Of a stretch of 36,811 nt of DNA, positions 9,546-16,383 are shown in pieces. How positions within the stretch are numbered: the stretch's first letter is position 1; the number at the start of each line of letters is the position of its first letter. The DNA comes from Planctomycetota bacterium (GTDB lineage Bacteria; Planctomycetota; Phycisphaerae; UBA1845; Fen-1342). The DNA is taken from assembly GCA_018814045.1 (NCBI GenBank), contig JAHJAR010000136.1:1-36811 (forward strand), read 5' to 3'. Under the pieces are notes generated by a model. That model saw only the letters and a list, made by a program, of their open reading frames with translations, was not told the DNA's origin and ran no database searches. Both the position numbers and the translations under genes were made by a program.

Positions 9546-10163
9546 CTACTCCTGCTCCGGCTCACCCCAGATGGGCAACCCGTCCTCCGGCAGCGCGCCC
9601 AGCGCCTGGGCCACGCGGTTGATATAGTTGAAGTACGCGATGACCTGCACCGCGTCGAGGATCGCCTCGTCCTTCCAACCCGCCTCACGTAACTCCGCAA
9701 GGTCAGCTTCCTGCGCAGCCGCGGGTGTCCGCGTCAGCTTCTCAGCCAGCAGCAGCAAGCACCGCAGCGCCGGTGACAAATCACACTGGCGCCAGTCGGT
9801 CACGGCACGGTGAACGAAGCCATCGAGCGCGTCGTTGTCCGGCGGCACTGAGGCCCCGCTTAAGCTGCTCCAATCCTGCGCGACCTCAGCCCGGAGGTCG
9901 TTGGCGTGCGCCTGCGTTCAGTAACGGCAGCCATTGGTGACGCTCACAACGGTGGCCAGCAGCTCGCGTTGCGCGCGTGACAGCGGCGAGGGGCGAGACA
10001 TCGCCGCTTGATAGAAGGCCGTCGAAGCGCGCAGAGTGTGCGGATTGAGGCTCATTACCCGTGTGATGTCGAACACGCGTCCGGCCCTTTCGTGGGCAGC
10101 GCGGTATATGACCTTCAGCAGCCCTGTGGCCTCGTCGTCGGCAACGGTCTTAATCCAGGCCAT
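9546..10163 (-). CDS. AhpD-like peroxidase-related selenoprotein (in-frame UGA = Sec82)
   Basis: A 205-residue protein of the AhpD/carboxymuconolactone decarboxylase fold, in the peroxidase-related group that uses a CxxC...H motif to reduce peroxides. Translation from the ATG at 10163 (GGAGG eight bases upstream) reads to NGC79-R-Y, meets TGA at 9918-9920, and continues in the same frame as TQAH86ANDLRAE, ending at 9546. Both halves match one family: LSRAQRELLATVVSVTNGCRY before the TGA, and AEKLTRTP, DEAILDAVQVIAYFNYINRV after it. The TGA sits exactly where the second Cys of CxxC stands, with His four residues on. A hairpin at the position of a bacterial SECIS follows. This argues for selenocysteine rather than a nonsense mutation. 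It is the last gene of an operon, 40 bases after the dehydrogenase. Standard gene callers would split it in two. Confidence 0.85.
9882..9899 (-). promoter_or_regulatory. Candidate bacterial SECIS hairpin
   Basis: On the mRNA (minus strand), GACCUC-CGGGCU-GAGGUC forms a perfect six-pair stem with a six-base loop. The stem starts 18 bases after the UGA at 9918-9920, so the apical loop begins 24 bases after it. Published descriptions of bacterial SECIS elements place the loop about 16-37 bases after UGA, with a G among the first two loop bases; here the loop begins C-G. It would be the binding site for SelB. Confidence 0.7.
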
Positions 10164-10203
10164 CCTGGCATCCTCCGGGGCTGGCGCCACGCACGATGAC
10201 TGC

Positions 10204-11373
10204 TCAGCGCATCTCCATCTGTATCCGTATGTCATGGCGCGGCAACTCGTCCAGGAACTGCTGCGCCGGAACCGATTTCTCGAGCGGCTGCGCCCCCGGC
10301 GATACCAACCCGCGCGCCTGCATGTGGGCCACCACGGCCGCCGGGAAGGCCGTGCTGCGCTCCATGGCCGTGAACCCGGTCGCTTCGTCATGGTGATCGA
10401 GCAGGTCGTATTGTAGCGTGCGCGGCCGACCTTCGTGGCGGCCGCTGACGGTTGTGCGCAGCACTACCAGATCGTGCACGTCGGGAAAGCGCAAGCGCTC
10501 CTCCATCAGGCTTCGCAGCATTGCCTTGGGTTCCAGCACGGTCCCATCAGACAGCGCCACCCGCTGCTCGAAGCACCCCAGCTCAAACAACGCTCGCACG
10601 ATGGCGAAGTGCCCCGGGTAGCGCACCGTCTTGTAGTCGTACGCCTGCAACCGCCCCAGGTAGGACAACGGACACGTGCTCGTGCCACCGGACGTGACCG
10701 CCGCCTCGCAGCGTCCAGCCGGAGCGGGGAACTCAATCTCCTCCACCTCGGTCAAGGCTGGTATCTCGACCAGACGGCCGTCGCGCAGGAACTCGCCGAA
10801 CCCGCTGTACTCGTTGAGCAGTCCTTGGAAATTGAAGACCAGCTTCAATCCCAGCGGTCCCACCGGCCGGACCGGCAAGCCGCCACAGCGAATATGCACC
10901 TCTTGCGGCTCTTCGAGCGTCTGAACTCCGTGGGCGGCGAGGTGGTTGCCCAACCCGGGCGCCAGGCCGCAGTCCGGAACGATGCTGACGCCGGCAGCCA
11001 CCGCCTGCGCGTGCCGTTCGAGTTGCCGCTGCACGACGGCGGTGTTCCCACCGAGGTCACAGAACGACGCGCCGGCGGCGACGGCCGCGTCGGTCAGCTC
11101 AACGTTGAACCGGTACGGCGCCGCGGAAACGACGACATCAGCGCCCGTGATCGTCTGCGCCACTTCGGCCGGCCGGGCCGCGTCGCACGGCGCGGGGGAG
11201 AATATGCCAGCCCGCTCTGGCAGGAGTGCCGTCAGGCGCGCGACGGCAGCCTGGGCAACGCGCTCGTCGGCGTCGGCCAATACCACCTGTCCCGCCCTGC
11301 AGTTCCGGGCGAGATCGTAGGCCAAGGCACCTCCCTGACGACCCGCCCCCAGCACAACATACTTATACGCCAC
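10204..11373 (-). CDS. Saccharopine dehydrogenase-like NAD(P)-binding oxidoreductase
   Basis: A 389-residue soluble protein with an N-terminal Rossmann fold (YVVLGAGRQGGALAYDLA, GxGxxG at about residues 8-13) and the saccharopine dehydrogenase C-terminal-type domain (PDCGLAPGLGNHLA followed by the PGHFAIVRALFELG segment). Relatives act on saccharopine or other amino-acid adducts in lysine metabolism, but many are uncharacterised and I do not assign a substrate. The start is a GTG at 11373 with GGAGG five bases upstream; the frame is open further to 11436 but without family similarity. It lies between the cobalamin adenosyltransferase gene (114-base gap) and the selenoprotein (40-base gap), all on the minus strand. 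Confidence 0.85.
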   Translation of the reverse strand: MAYKYVVLGAGRQGGALAYDLARNCRAGQVVLADADERVAQAAVARLTALLPERAGIFSPAPCDAARPAEVAQTITGADVVVSAAPYRFNVELTDAAVAAGASFCDLGGNTAVVQRQLERHAQAVAAGVSIVPDCGLAPGLGNHLAAHGVQTLEEPQEVHIRCGGLPVRPVGPLGLKLVFNFQGLLNEYSGFGEFLRDGRLVEIPALTEVEEIEFPAPAGRCEAAVTSGGTSTCPLSYLGRLQAYDYKTVRYPGHFAIVRALFELGCFEQRVALSDGTVLEPKAMLRSLMEERLRFPDVHDLVVLRTTVSGRHEGRPRTLQYDLLDHHDEATGFTAMERSTAFPAAVVAHMQARGLVSPGAQPLEKSVPAQQFLDELPRHDIRIQMEMR

Positions 11374-11487
11374 TGCTACCTCCTGATCAGGCAGTCCATC
11401 CCGGCCAGCTTCACTGGGGCCGGTCACAGCTCCCAAAGCCCGCGCGCAGCCGTTCGAAGCTCTGATTCGACGGCAAGGGTGGCGGCG

Positions 11488-12051
11488 TCAGGTACGCCCA
11501 CGCCACACTTCCTCCGCTACGCCCGAGGCCTTGTTCTGCACGCGCGCCATCACGAAGAACAAGTCGGACAGGCGGTTGACGTAAGCCAGCACCTCGGGCC
11601 GCACAGCCTCCTGCTCGGACAGGGCGACAATGGTGCATTCGGCTCGGCGGCAGACCGTGCGGCTGAGGTGCAGTTGGGCCGCCACGGGACACCCGCCCGG
11701 GAGGATGAAGTTCTTCAGCGGCTCCAGCGGCTGGTCGAGCGTATCCAGTACTCGTTCCAGGGCTTGCACATGGGCGCTGCCGATTCGTGGTCCTGGTCGG
11801 GCAGACGTCTCCGATCCAGGGTTGCTCAACTCGGCGCCGAGCTCGAAGAGCCCGGTTTGTATGTCGTGCAGAGGGCCCGTGAGTTCAGCGGTCGCCCCCA
11901 GCGCCAGGACAACACCCACATGAGCATTCAACTCGTCGACACTGCCATACGCCTCGACGCGCAGGACCGCCTTGGAAACACGCCGGCCCGAACCCAGGCC
12001 GGTTGTGCCCACGTCGCCTGTGCGCGTGTAGATCTTGCTTTTGCGTGGCAT
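11488..12051 (-). CDS. Cob(I)alamin adenosyltransferase, PduO/MMAB type
   Basis: Transfers the adenosyl group of ATP to cob(I)alamin to make coenzyme B12, the cofactor of mutases and class II ribonucleotide reductase. The 187-residue protein begins with the ATP-binding signature KIYTRTGDVGTTGLGSGRRV. It also shows VEAYGSVDELNAHVG, NFILPGG, the RTVCRRAE segment, and YVNRLSDLFFVMARV near the C-terminus, all diagnostic of the PduO-type family (about 180-190 residues). The ATG at 12051 is preceded by GAGGAG at 12057-12062. It is the first gene of the minus-strand set leading to the selenoprotein. I found no cobalamin riboswitch upstream. Confidence 0.94.
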   Translation of the reverse strand: MPRKSKIYTRTGDVGTTGLGSGRRVSKAVLRVEAYGSVDELNAHVGVVLALGATAELTGPLHDIQTGLFELGAELSNPGSETSARPGPRIGSAHVQALERVLDTLDQPLEPLKNFILPGGCPVAAQLHLSRTVCRRAECTIVALSEQEAVRPEVLAYVNRLSDLFFVMARVQNKASGVAEEVWRGRT

Positions 12052-12404
12052 GTCTGCTCCTCACCACGGGTTGCTCGGGGCAGCGCCGGACACCGGCAGG
12101 GCCGTACCCGCCGGTTATCCGACCGAAACGTCGGCGGCGCGCTGCCCGGCGATGTCTACTCTAGCAGCGCACCATTCAGTCCGAAACGGCGGGCCAGATG
12201 CCCGCTGGACCGTTTGAGGCGAATATCGGAATCACGCACTAGCGCTCGCGGCCCTGATACAAGGCGGCGTGTTTTTTTCCCCACAGTTAGCCGATGTTTC
12301 CTACGCTACATGTGGGCGCTCGCCAAGACCGGTTCGCCCCGGCACAGGCGCCCGGAGTCCGATCAGCGATCCAGCAAAACCTGACAGCCTGGCGGAGGTT
12401 CGCC
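12052..12404. other. Divergent intergenic region
   Basis: This 353-base spacer between the adenosyltransferase (minus) and a hypothetical gene (plus) should hold both promoters. I see a short inverted repeat, GCGGGC...GCCCGC, at about 12187-12203 and a homopolymer T-run near 12272-12279, but no convincing promoter pair, no B12 box and no tRNA. Confidence 0.4.
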
Positions 12405-12833
12405 ATGGATGAGTGGAAACGCACTTTTGCCCAGAAGCTGACCAGAGCGCAGAACCAGTGGGTGCGCCGCTTCGAAGACGTGCTCGACGACACGATCGCC
12501 CCGGTTTTCGGCGAGATCACGAAATTCGTCGATAATCACGGCTTCCAGGTCTCAACGCCGCTGTGCGAAGAGGGTCGGCGATCGTTCAAATTCGAACTGG
12601 CCGAGAATGCGTACCTGCTGATCATCTTCCGGTCGACCGGCGTCGGCGAATTCGAGCTCCGCAGCGAGTGCTTCGTACCCGGCTGCGAGCCGGTGCTCGA
12701 TCGCTCGGTGGCCCGCGTACCGGAAGTGGACAGCGCCTGGGCGGAGAAGCAGTTCCAGGGCGCGCTCGACACGTTCGTCGAGCTGTTGTCCGGATCAGTA
12801 CCCGAGCCAGTTCAGGAAGTCGTGGTGTTATAG
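12405..12833 (+). CDS. Conserved-looking hypothetical protein
   Basis: A 142-residue soluble, acidic protein that I do not recognise. It starts MDEWKRTFAQKLTRAQNQWV with an amphipathic helix, followed by alternating beta-strand-like stretches (SFKFELAENAYLLIIFRS, GEFELRSECFVPG) and a C-terminal helix (AEKQFQGALDTFVELLSG). There is no signal peptide and no membrane segment. The ATG at 12405 has GGAGG at 12394-12398; an upstream extension to 12294 is possible but its composition is not protein-like. Codon use matches neighbouring genes, so it is probably real. It could be a small structural or regulatory protein. Confidence 0.65.
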   Translation: MDEWKRTFAQKLTRAQNQWVRRFEDVLDDTIAPVFGEITKFVDNHGFQVSTPLCEEGRRSFKFELAENAYLLIIFRSTGVGEFELRSECFVPGCEPVLDRSVARVPEVDSAWAEKQFQGALDTFVELLSGSVPEPVQEVVVL

Positions 12834-13086
12834 AGCGGCTCCTGAACGCGACGCGGCCGCCGCGTTCTGCGACATACACCTCCACTGACCGCGCGGCCGC
12901 CCGCCCTGACGGCCACAGCGCTGCCGTTGGCAGCGCCTGCGCAGTGCAGCTCCCCCCGCAACGGCAACTTCCGTCACTCAGTGCGCAACTGCGGCACCCC
13001 GCGCTGGTATAACTACTCGGACTGGACGGACGGCCGCCGAGCGCTCGTTGCTGCGCCGGCTGGCCGGGTCATCGAGGAGGCGCGGG

Positions 13087-13638
13087 ATGCGAAACGAGCA
13101 AGCCTGGAGACTGTCGGCGAGAGTCTGGGTTGTGGCGTTGGTGCTGCTGCTGGCGGCCGGCTGCGAAGGACCTTCGTCCCCCGGCCCGCGAACACCAGTC
13201 GTGGACTCGGCGCCCCACGGGCCGCGACAGAAGGCCGACACGAGACCGGGCGAGCCGCCGGCGGCACCGAGCCCGGAGGGTGGTGTCGGCCAGTCCCGCG
13301 CTGCCGACCAGCCGCCAGACGCTCCCGCGAGTGATGACGAGCAGGCGAAAGAGGATGAACAGCGCATCCCCGACTACGTCACCGTGTTGGAGCGTTTTCA
13401 GCGGGGCGACCCGGTGACCGTTCACGCGCAGACGACTGCTCCGGTCCGGCTCGTGATAGAGACCGAGAATGTCCGCCGCCTGCGCATCGATCGCCGGCTG
13501 TTGAAGCTGGACCGCAACGGCAGCATAGTCCTGCGCCTCGACGGCCAGGGAATCGAGTGGACGCCGCGTTGGCAGACTGTCGAATTCGAACGCTCGCCCA
13601 GCGGGGCCTGGACACCTGTGAAAAAGATCGAGCCCTGA
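13087..13638 (+). CDS. Hypothetical lipoprotein
   Basis: A 183-residue protein with a type II signal peptide: a basic start, a hydrophobic core (VWVVALVLLLAAGC) and the lipobox LAAGC, so it should be lipid-anchored. A low-complexity Pro/Ala/Ser/Asp-rich linker (about residues 30-95) connects to a small C-terminal domain rich in beta-strands (VTVHAQTTAPVRLVIETENV, ending TPVKKIEP). No enzyme motif is seen. GAGGAGG at 13074-13080 supports the ATG at 13087. Its stop lies two bases before the rRNA methyltransferase ATG, so the pair is cotranscribed. Confidence 0.72.
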   Translation: MRNEQAWRLSARVWVVALVLLLAAGCEGPSSPGPRTPVVDSAPHGPRQKADTRPGEPPAAPSPEGGVGQSRAADQPPDAPASDDEQAKEDEQRIPDYVTVLERFQRGDPVTVHAQTTAPVRLVIETENVRRLRIDRRLLKLDRNGSIVLRLDGQGIEWTPRWQTVEFERSPSGAWTPVKKIEP

Positions 13639-13640
13639 CG

Positions 13641-14207
13641 ATGCCGGCCGATGACACGCCCTACGTCTCGCGCGGCGGCCAGAAGCTGGCGGCGGCTCTG
13701 CACGGCGCCGCCCTGGATGTCTCCGGGTGGATTTGTGCCGACTTTGGCAGCCATGCGGGCGGGTTCGTCGAATGCCTCCTGCGGCACGGAGCCGCGCGCG
13801 TCTACGCTGTCGAACCCGGCTACGGCGTTCTCGACTGCCGGCTGCGCGCCGATGCCCGCGTCCGCGTCCACGAGCGCACCAATGCGCTCAGCTTCACGAC
13901 ACCCGAGCCGTGTGATCTCGTCACGATCGACGTTGGTTGGACAGCGCAGCGTCTGATCCTGCCCGCCGCCCGCCGCTGCCTGAAGCCTGACACGGGTTGC
14001 GTGATCACGCTGGTCAAGCCGCAATACGAGGCACCCAAGGACTGGCTGCGCGGCGGCGTATTGCCGGCAGAACGACTCGACGAAGTGCTGGCTGTTTGCC
14101 GTACAGATGCACACGAGCTCGGCTGGCGCATCGTCAACGAGATTGAAAGCCCCCTACGCGGCCACGGCGGAAACGTGGAGCGTCTTTGGTTCCTGCGATC
14201 AGTCTGA
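13641..14207 (+). CDS. TlyA/FtsJ-like RNA 2'-O-methyltransferase without S4 domain
   Basis: A 188-residue SAM-dependent methyltransferase of the RrmJ/TlyA group, which methylates ribose 2'-hydroxyls of rRNA. Near its start it has the signature YVSRGGQKLAAAL, normally found just after the S4 domain in TlyA. It then shows the SAM motif ICADFGSHAGGF, TIDVGW, LVKPQYEA and SPLRGHGGNVERLWFL, which together supply the K-D-K-E catalytic tetrad. The roughly 60-residue S4 RNA-binding domain of TlyA is missing, and there is no room for it because the lipoprotein gene ends two bases upstream. RNA recognition may therefore differ. The stop codon lies inside a strong hairpin (14190-14216). Confidence 0.82.
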   Translation: MPADDTPYVSRGGQKLAAALHGAALDVSGWICADFGSHAGGFVECLLRHGAARVYAVEPGYGVLDCRLRADARVRVHERTNALSFTTPEPCDLVTIDVGWTAQRLILPAARRCLKPDTGCVITLVKPQYEAPKDWLRGGVLPAERLDEVLAVCRTDAHELGWRIVNEIESPLRGHGGNVERLWFLRSV

Positions 14208-14216
14208 TCGCAGGAA
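14190..14216 (+). terminator. 13-bp perfect inverted repeat over the methyltransferase stop codon
   Basis: TTCCTGCGATCAG (14190-14202) and CTGATCGCAGGAA (14204-14216) are exact reverse complements separated by one base. The stop codon (14205-14207) lies inside the right arm. It should fold into a stable hairpin, the innermost bases being left as the loop. No T-run follows, so it may be a Rho-aided terminator, an mRNA 3'-end stabiliser or a protein-binding palindrome. It separates the lipoprotein-methyltransferase pair from the LPS-core genes. Confidence 0.55.
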
Positions 14217-14283
14217 TCGTCGCCCGTAGGAACCCCCGCCGCCCGTACCCGCCACGATCACGACCCGTTACACTACTGACACC

Positions 14284-15432
14284 ATGGACAGGCCGCTTGC
14301 GCCCGAACAGTGCCGTCGCCTACTGGTGGTGATCCCGAGCTGGGCCGGGGACGTGGTTCTGGCCACGCCCGTGCTGGCGGCGCTGCGCGCCCATTTCCGC
14401 CAGGCCCGCATCACCTTCCTGATGCGGCGCTACGTGGAAGAGATTGTAGCCGGCGGAGATTGGCACGACTCGGCCGCCCACTGGCCCAGTCAGAGCGGCC
14501 CGAAGAGCGTCCTGCGGTTGGCCGGGCGGCTGCGCATGGAGCGCTTCGATCTGGCGCTGCTGCTGACCAACTCGTTTCGCTCCGCCCTGGTGGCCTGGTG
14601 GGCCCGCGTACCACGCCGGGTCGGTTATCGCCGCGACGCGCGCGGCTGGATGCTGACCGACCGGCTCAAACCGTTTAAGCGCGACGGCGAATTCGTCCCC
14701 GCGCCCGTCCTGGCCTACTACGCCCGCTTGGCCGAGCACATCGGCTGCCCGGTCATGGACATGAAGCTGCGGCTCGGCATCACTCCCGAGCAGGAGCGCC
14801 AGGGGGCCGAGCTAATGGATCACTACGGCATCGGGCGCGAACGGCCCTACGCGGTAGTCAACCCCGGGGCGGCGTACGGCGCTGCCAAGTGCTGGCTGCC
14901 CGACCGCTTCGCCGAGCTATGCGACCGGCTGGTCGCGGAGCGCGGCTTGCAGCCGGTGCTCGTGGGCGCGCCGCGCGAGGTGCCGCTGCTGGCTGATATC
15001 GCGGAAAAAGCCGCGGTCGATGTGGTTTGCTGCGCCGACCCGGGGACGACGTTGGGCTCGTTGAAGCCGCTGGTGCGTGACGCGGCGCTGCTGGTGTGCA
15101 ACGATACGGGGCCACGGCACTATGGCAACGCGTTCGGCGTTCCGACCGTGACCATCTTCGGGCCCACGCACCAAGCGTGGACGGATACCGACTACGCGGA
15201 TGAGGTGAAGCTCCAGATGCCGGTAGGGTGCGGTCCCTGCCAATTGCGCACCTGCCCGATCGATCTGCGCTGCATGACGGCCATTACTACGGAACTCGTG
15301 ATGGGGGCCATCGCCGATCTGCTGGATGGCCGGCAGCCGACCACCGAACCGCCGAGCGTGCCGGCGGGCGCGAGCGCCCTACCGCCGGAGCAGCCGGCAC
15401 CGGGGCAGCAGTTCTTCAGATTGGAAATGTAG
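14284..15432 (+). CDS. Glycosyltransferase family 9 (LPS heptosyltransferase II-like)
   Basis: Inner-membrane-associated glycosyltransferase (GT-B fold) of the heptosyltransferase family, which adds ADP-heptose to the growing LPS inner core. The 382-residue protein begins with the family N-terminal strand LLVVIPSWAGDVVLATPVL. It carries the nucleotide-sugar-binding features VVNPGAAYGAAKCWLPDRF and LLVCNDTGPRHYGNAFGVP, then FGPTHQAW, close to WaaF-type enzymes. A Cys-rich segment (CGPCQLRTCPIDLRCM) near residue 318-333 is seen in many relatives. A Pro/Ala-rich tail follows. The ATG at 14284 has no strong ribosome binding site. It opens a five-gene cluster of envelope genes. Confidence 0.9.
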   Translation: MDRPLAPEQCRRLLVVIPSWAGDVVLATPVLAALRAHFRQARITFLMRRYVEEIVAGGDWHDSAAHWPSQSGPKSVLRLAGRLRMERFDLALLLTNSFRSALVAWWARVPRRVGYRRDARGWMLTDRLKPFKRDGEFVPAPVLAYYARLAEHIGCPVMDMKLRLGITPEQERQGAELMDHYGIGRERPYAVVNPGAAYGAAKCWLPDRFAELCDRLVAERGLQPVLVGAPREVPLLADIAEKAAVDVVCCADPGTTLGSLKPLVRDAALLVCNDTGPRHYGNAFGVPTVTIFGPTHQAWTDTDYADEVKLQMPVGCGPCQLRTCPIDLRCMTAITTELVMGAIADLLDGRQPTTEPPSVPAGASALPPEQPAPGQQFFRLEM

Positions 15433-15435
15433 CGC

Positions 15436-16383
15436 ATGTTGCATGCCGACTTCATCCGTACCGACCCGGCCTACCGCGCCACCCTGCACGCGCGCGGGCT
15501 CGACGACGTCAGCGAGTTCCTGACCCGCGTCGCTGGGCGCGTCGCCGCCTGGAGCCGCACCACCGACACGCTCCACGTCCCGGGCGCGGACGGCGAACCG
15601 GGCTTCTATCTGAAACGCTATTTCTATCCCCGTTGGCGCAACCGCCTCCGCGGCATGCTGCGCGGCACGTTCTTTGGCGCCCACCGCGGGCAAGCGGAGT
15701 ACCGGGCTCTGAACACGATGCTGGCCCTGGGGATCTCGGCCGTCCGGCCGGTTGCCTTTGGCAGCCGGAGGGTCGGCAATTTCGTCACCGCTTGTTTTCT
15801 GATCACAGAGGAGGTCCCAGGGGCCTGCAACCTGACTACCTTCGCGCGCGATGCTCTGACCGGGCGCCAATCGGTAACGCGGCCGCAGCGGCTGGCCATG
15901 GTGCGCCGCCTCGCCGCCCAGGTGGCCGTGATGCACGCCAGCCGCTTCGCGCACGGGCAGTTGTTTTGGCGCAACGTGCTGGTGCGCACGGGGCCGGACG
16001 GCACACCCGAGTTCTTCTTCCTCGACGCCCAGCCGCCGCGCCGCTGGCCGTTCCTGAGCCGCAATGGGCACTGGTGGCTACGCGAGTTGAGCCACCTGGC
16101 GACCTCCGCCATCCCGTTCACGACGCGCACCGAGCGGCTGCGTTTCTTGCTGGCGTATTTCAACGCGCGCCGCCTCACTCCCGAGATCAAGGCGCACACG
16201 CGGGAAATCGAGCGGCAGGCCCAGCGTTGGCGACGTCACGAGTTGCGGCGCATCAAGATGAACGACCTGTTCGAGGAATGGAACCGGCAACTCGCAACCG
16301 ACCAGGCCCAGACCGCGGCCAAGCGTCCGGGGCCCGGCCGCCGCGACTTGGCGGGCGACGGGACCCCGGAGGACATCTCGTGA
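15436..16383 (+). CDS. LPS kinase-like protein (WaaP/InaA family), probable pseudokinase
   Basis: A 315-residue protein of the eukaryotic-like kinase fold used by LPS-core kinases (WaaP, KdkA, InaA). The ATP-anchoring Lys is probably K60 in GFYLKRYFYPRW, and the metal-binding Asp is D197 in FFFLDAQPPR. The catalytic loop reads HGQLFWRN at 173-180, where active homologues have HxD (for example HRDxYxCH). The general-base Asp is therefore replaced by Gln, which suggests reduced or no kinase activity, or a different chemistry. It starts three bases after the GT9 stop and overlaps the next kinase gene by four bases (GTGA). It could instead be an active member of a divergent subfamily. Confidence 0.8.
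   Translation: MLHADFIRTDPAYRATLHARGLDDVSEFLTRVAGRVAAWSRTTDTLHVPGADGEPGFYLKRYFYPRWRNRLRGMLRGTFFGAHRGQAEYRALNTMLALGISAVRPVAFGSRRVGNFVTACFLITEEVPGACNLTTFARDALTGRQSVTRPQRLAMVRRLAAQVAVMHASRFAHGQLFWRNVLVRTGPDGTPEFFFLDAQPPRRWPFLSRNGHWWLRELSHLATSAIPFTTRTERLRFLLAYFNARRLTPEIKAHTREIERQAQRWRRHELRRIKMNDLFEEWNRQLATDQAQTAAKRPGPGRRDLAGDGTPEDIS

Noticed and set aside
10435-12384. 649-residue plus-strand open frame
   Set aside because: It lies antisense to the dehydrogenase and adenosyltransferase genes, has no family-like motif and a composition typical of a high-GC shadow frame.
12052-12404. Cobalamin riboswitch upstream of the adenosyltransferase
   Set aside because: No B12-box-like sequence could be found on the minus strand of this spacer.
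14269-14274. TACACT as a -10 box for the glycosyltransferase cluster
   Set aside because: It is only nine bases before the ATG and has no -35 partner; too weak to report as a promoter.
15228-16379. Upstream extension of the second kinase frame
   Set aside because: This part overlaps the GT9 and first kinase genes and is Arg/Pro-rich; the GTGA overlap at 16380 is a better start.
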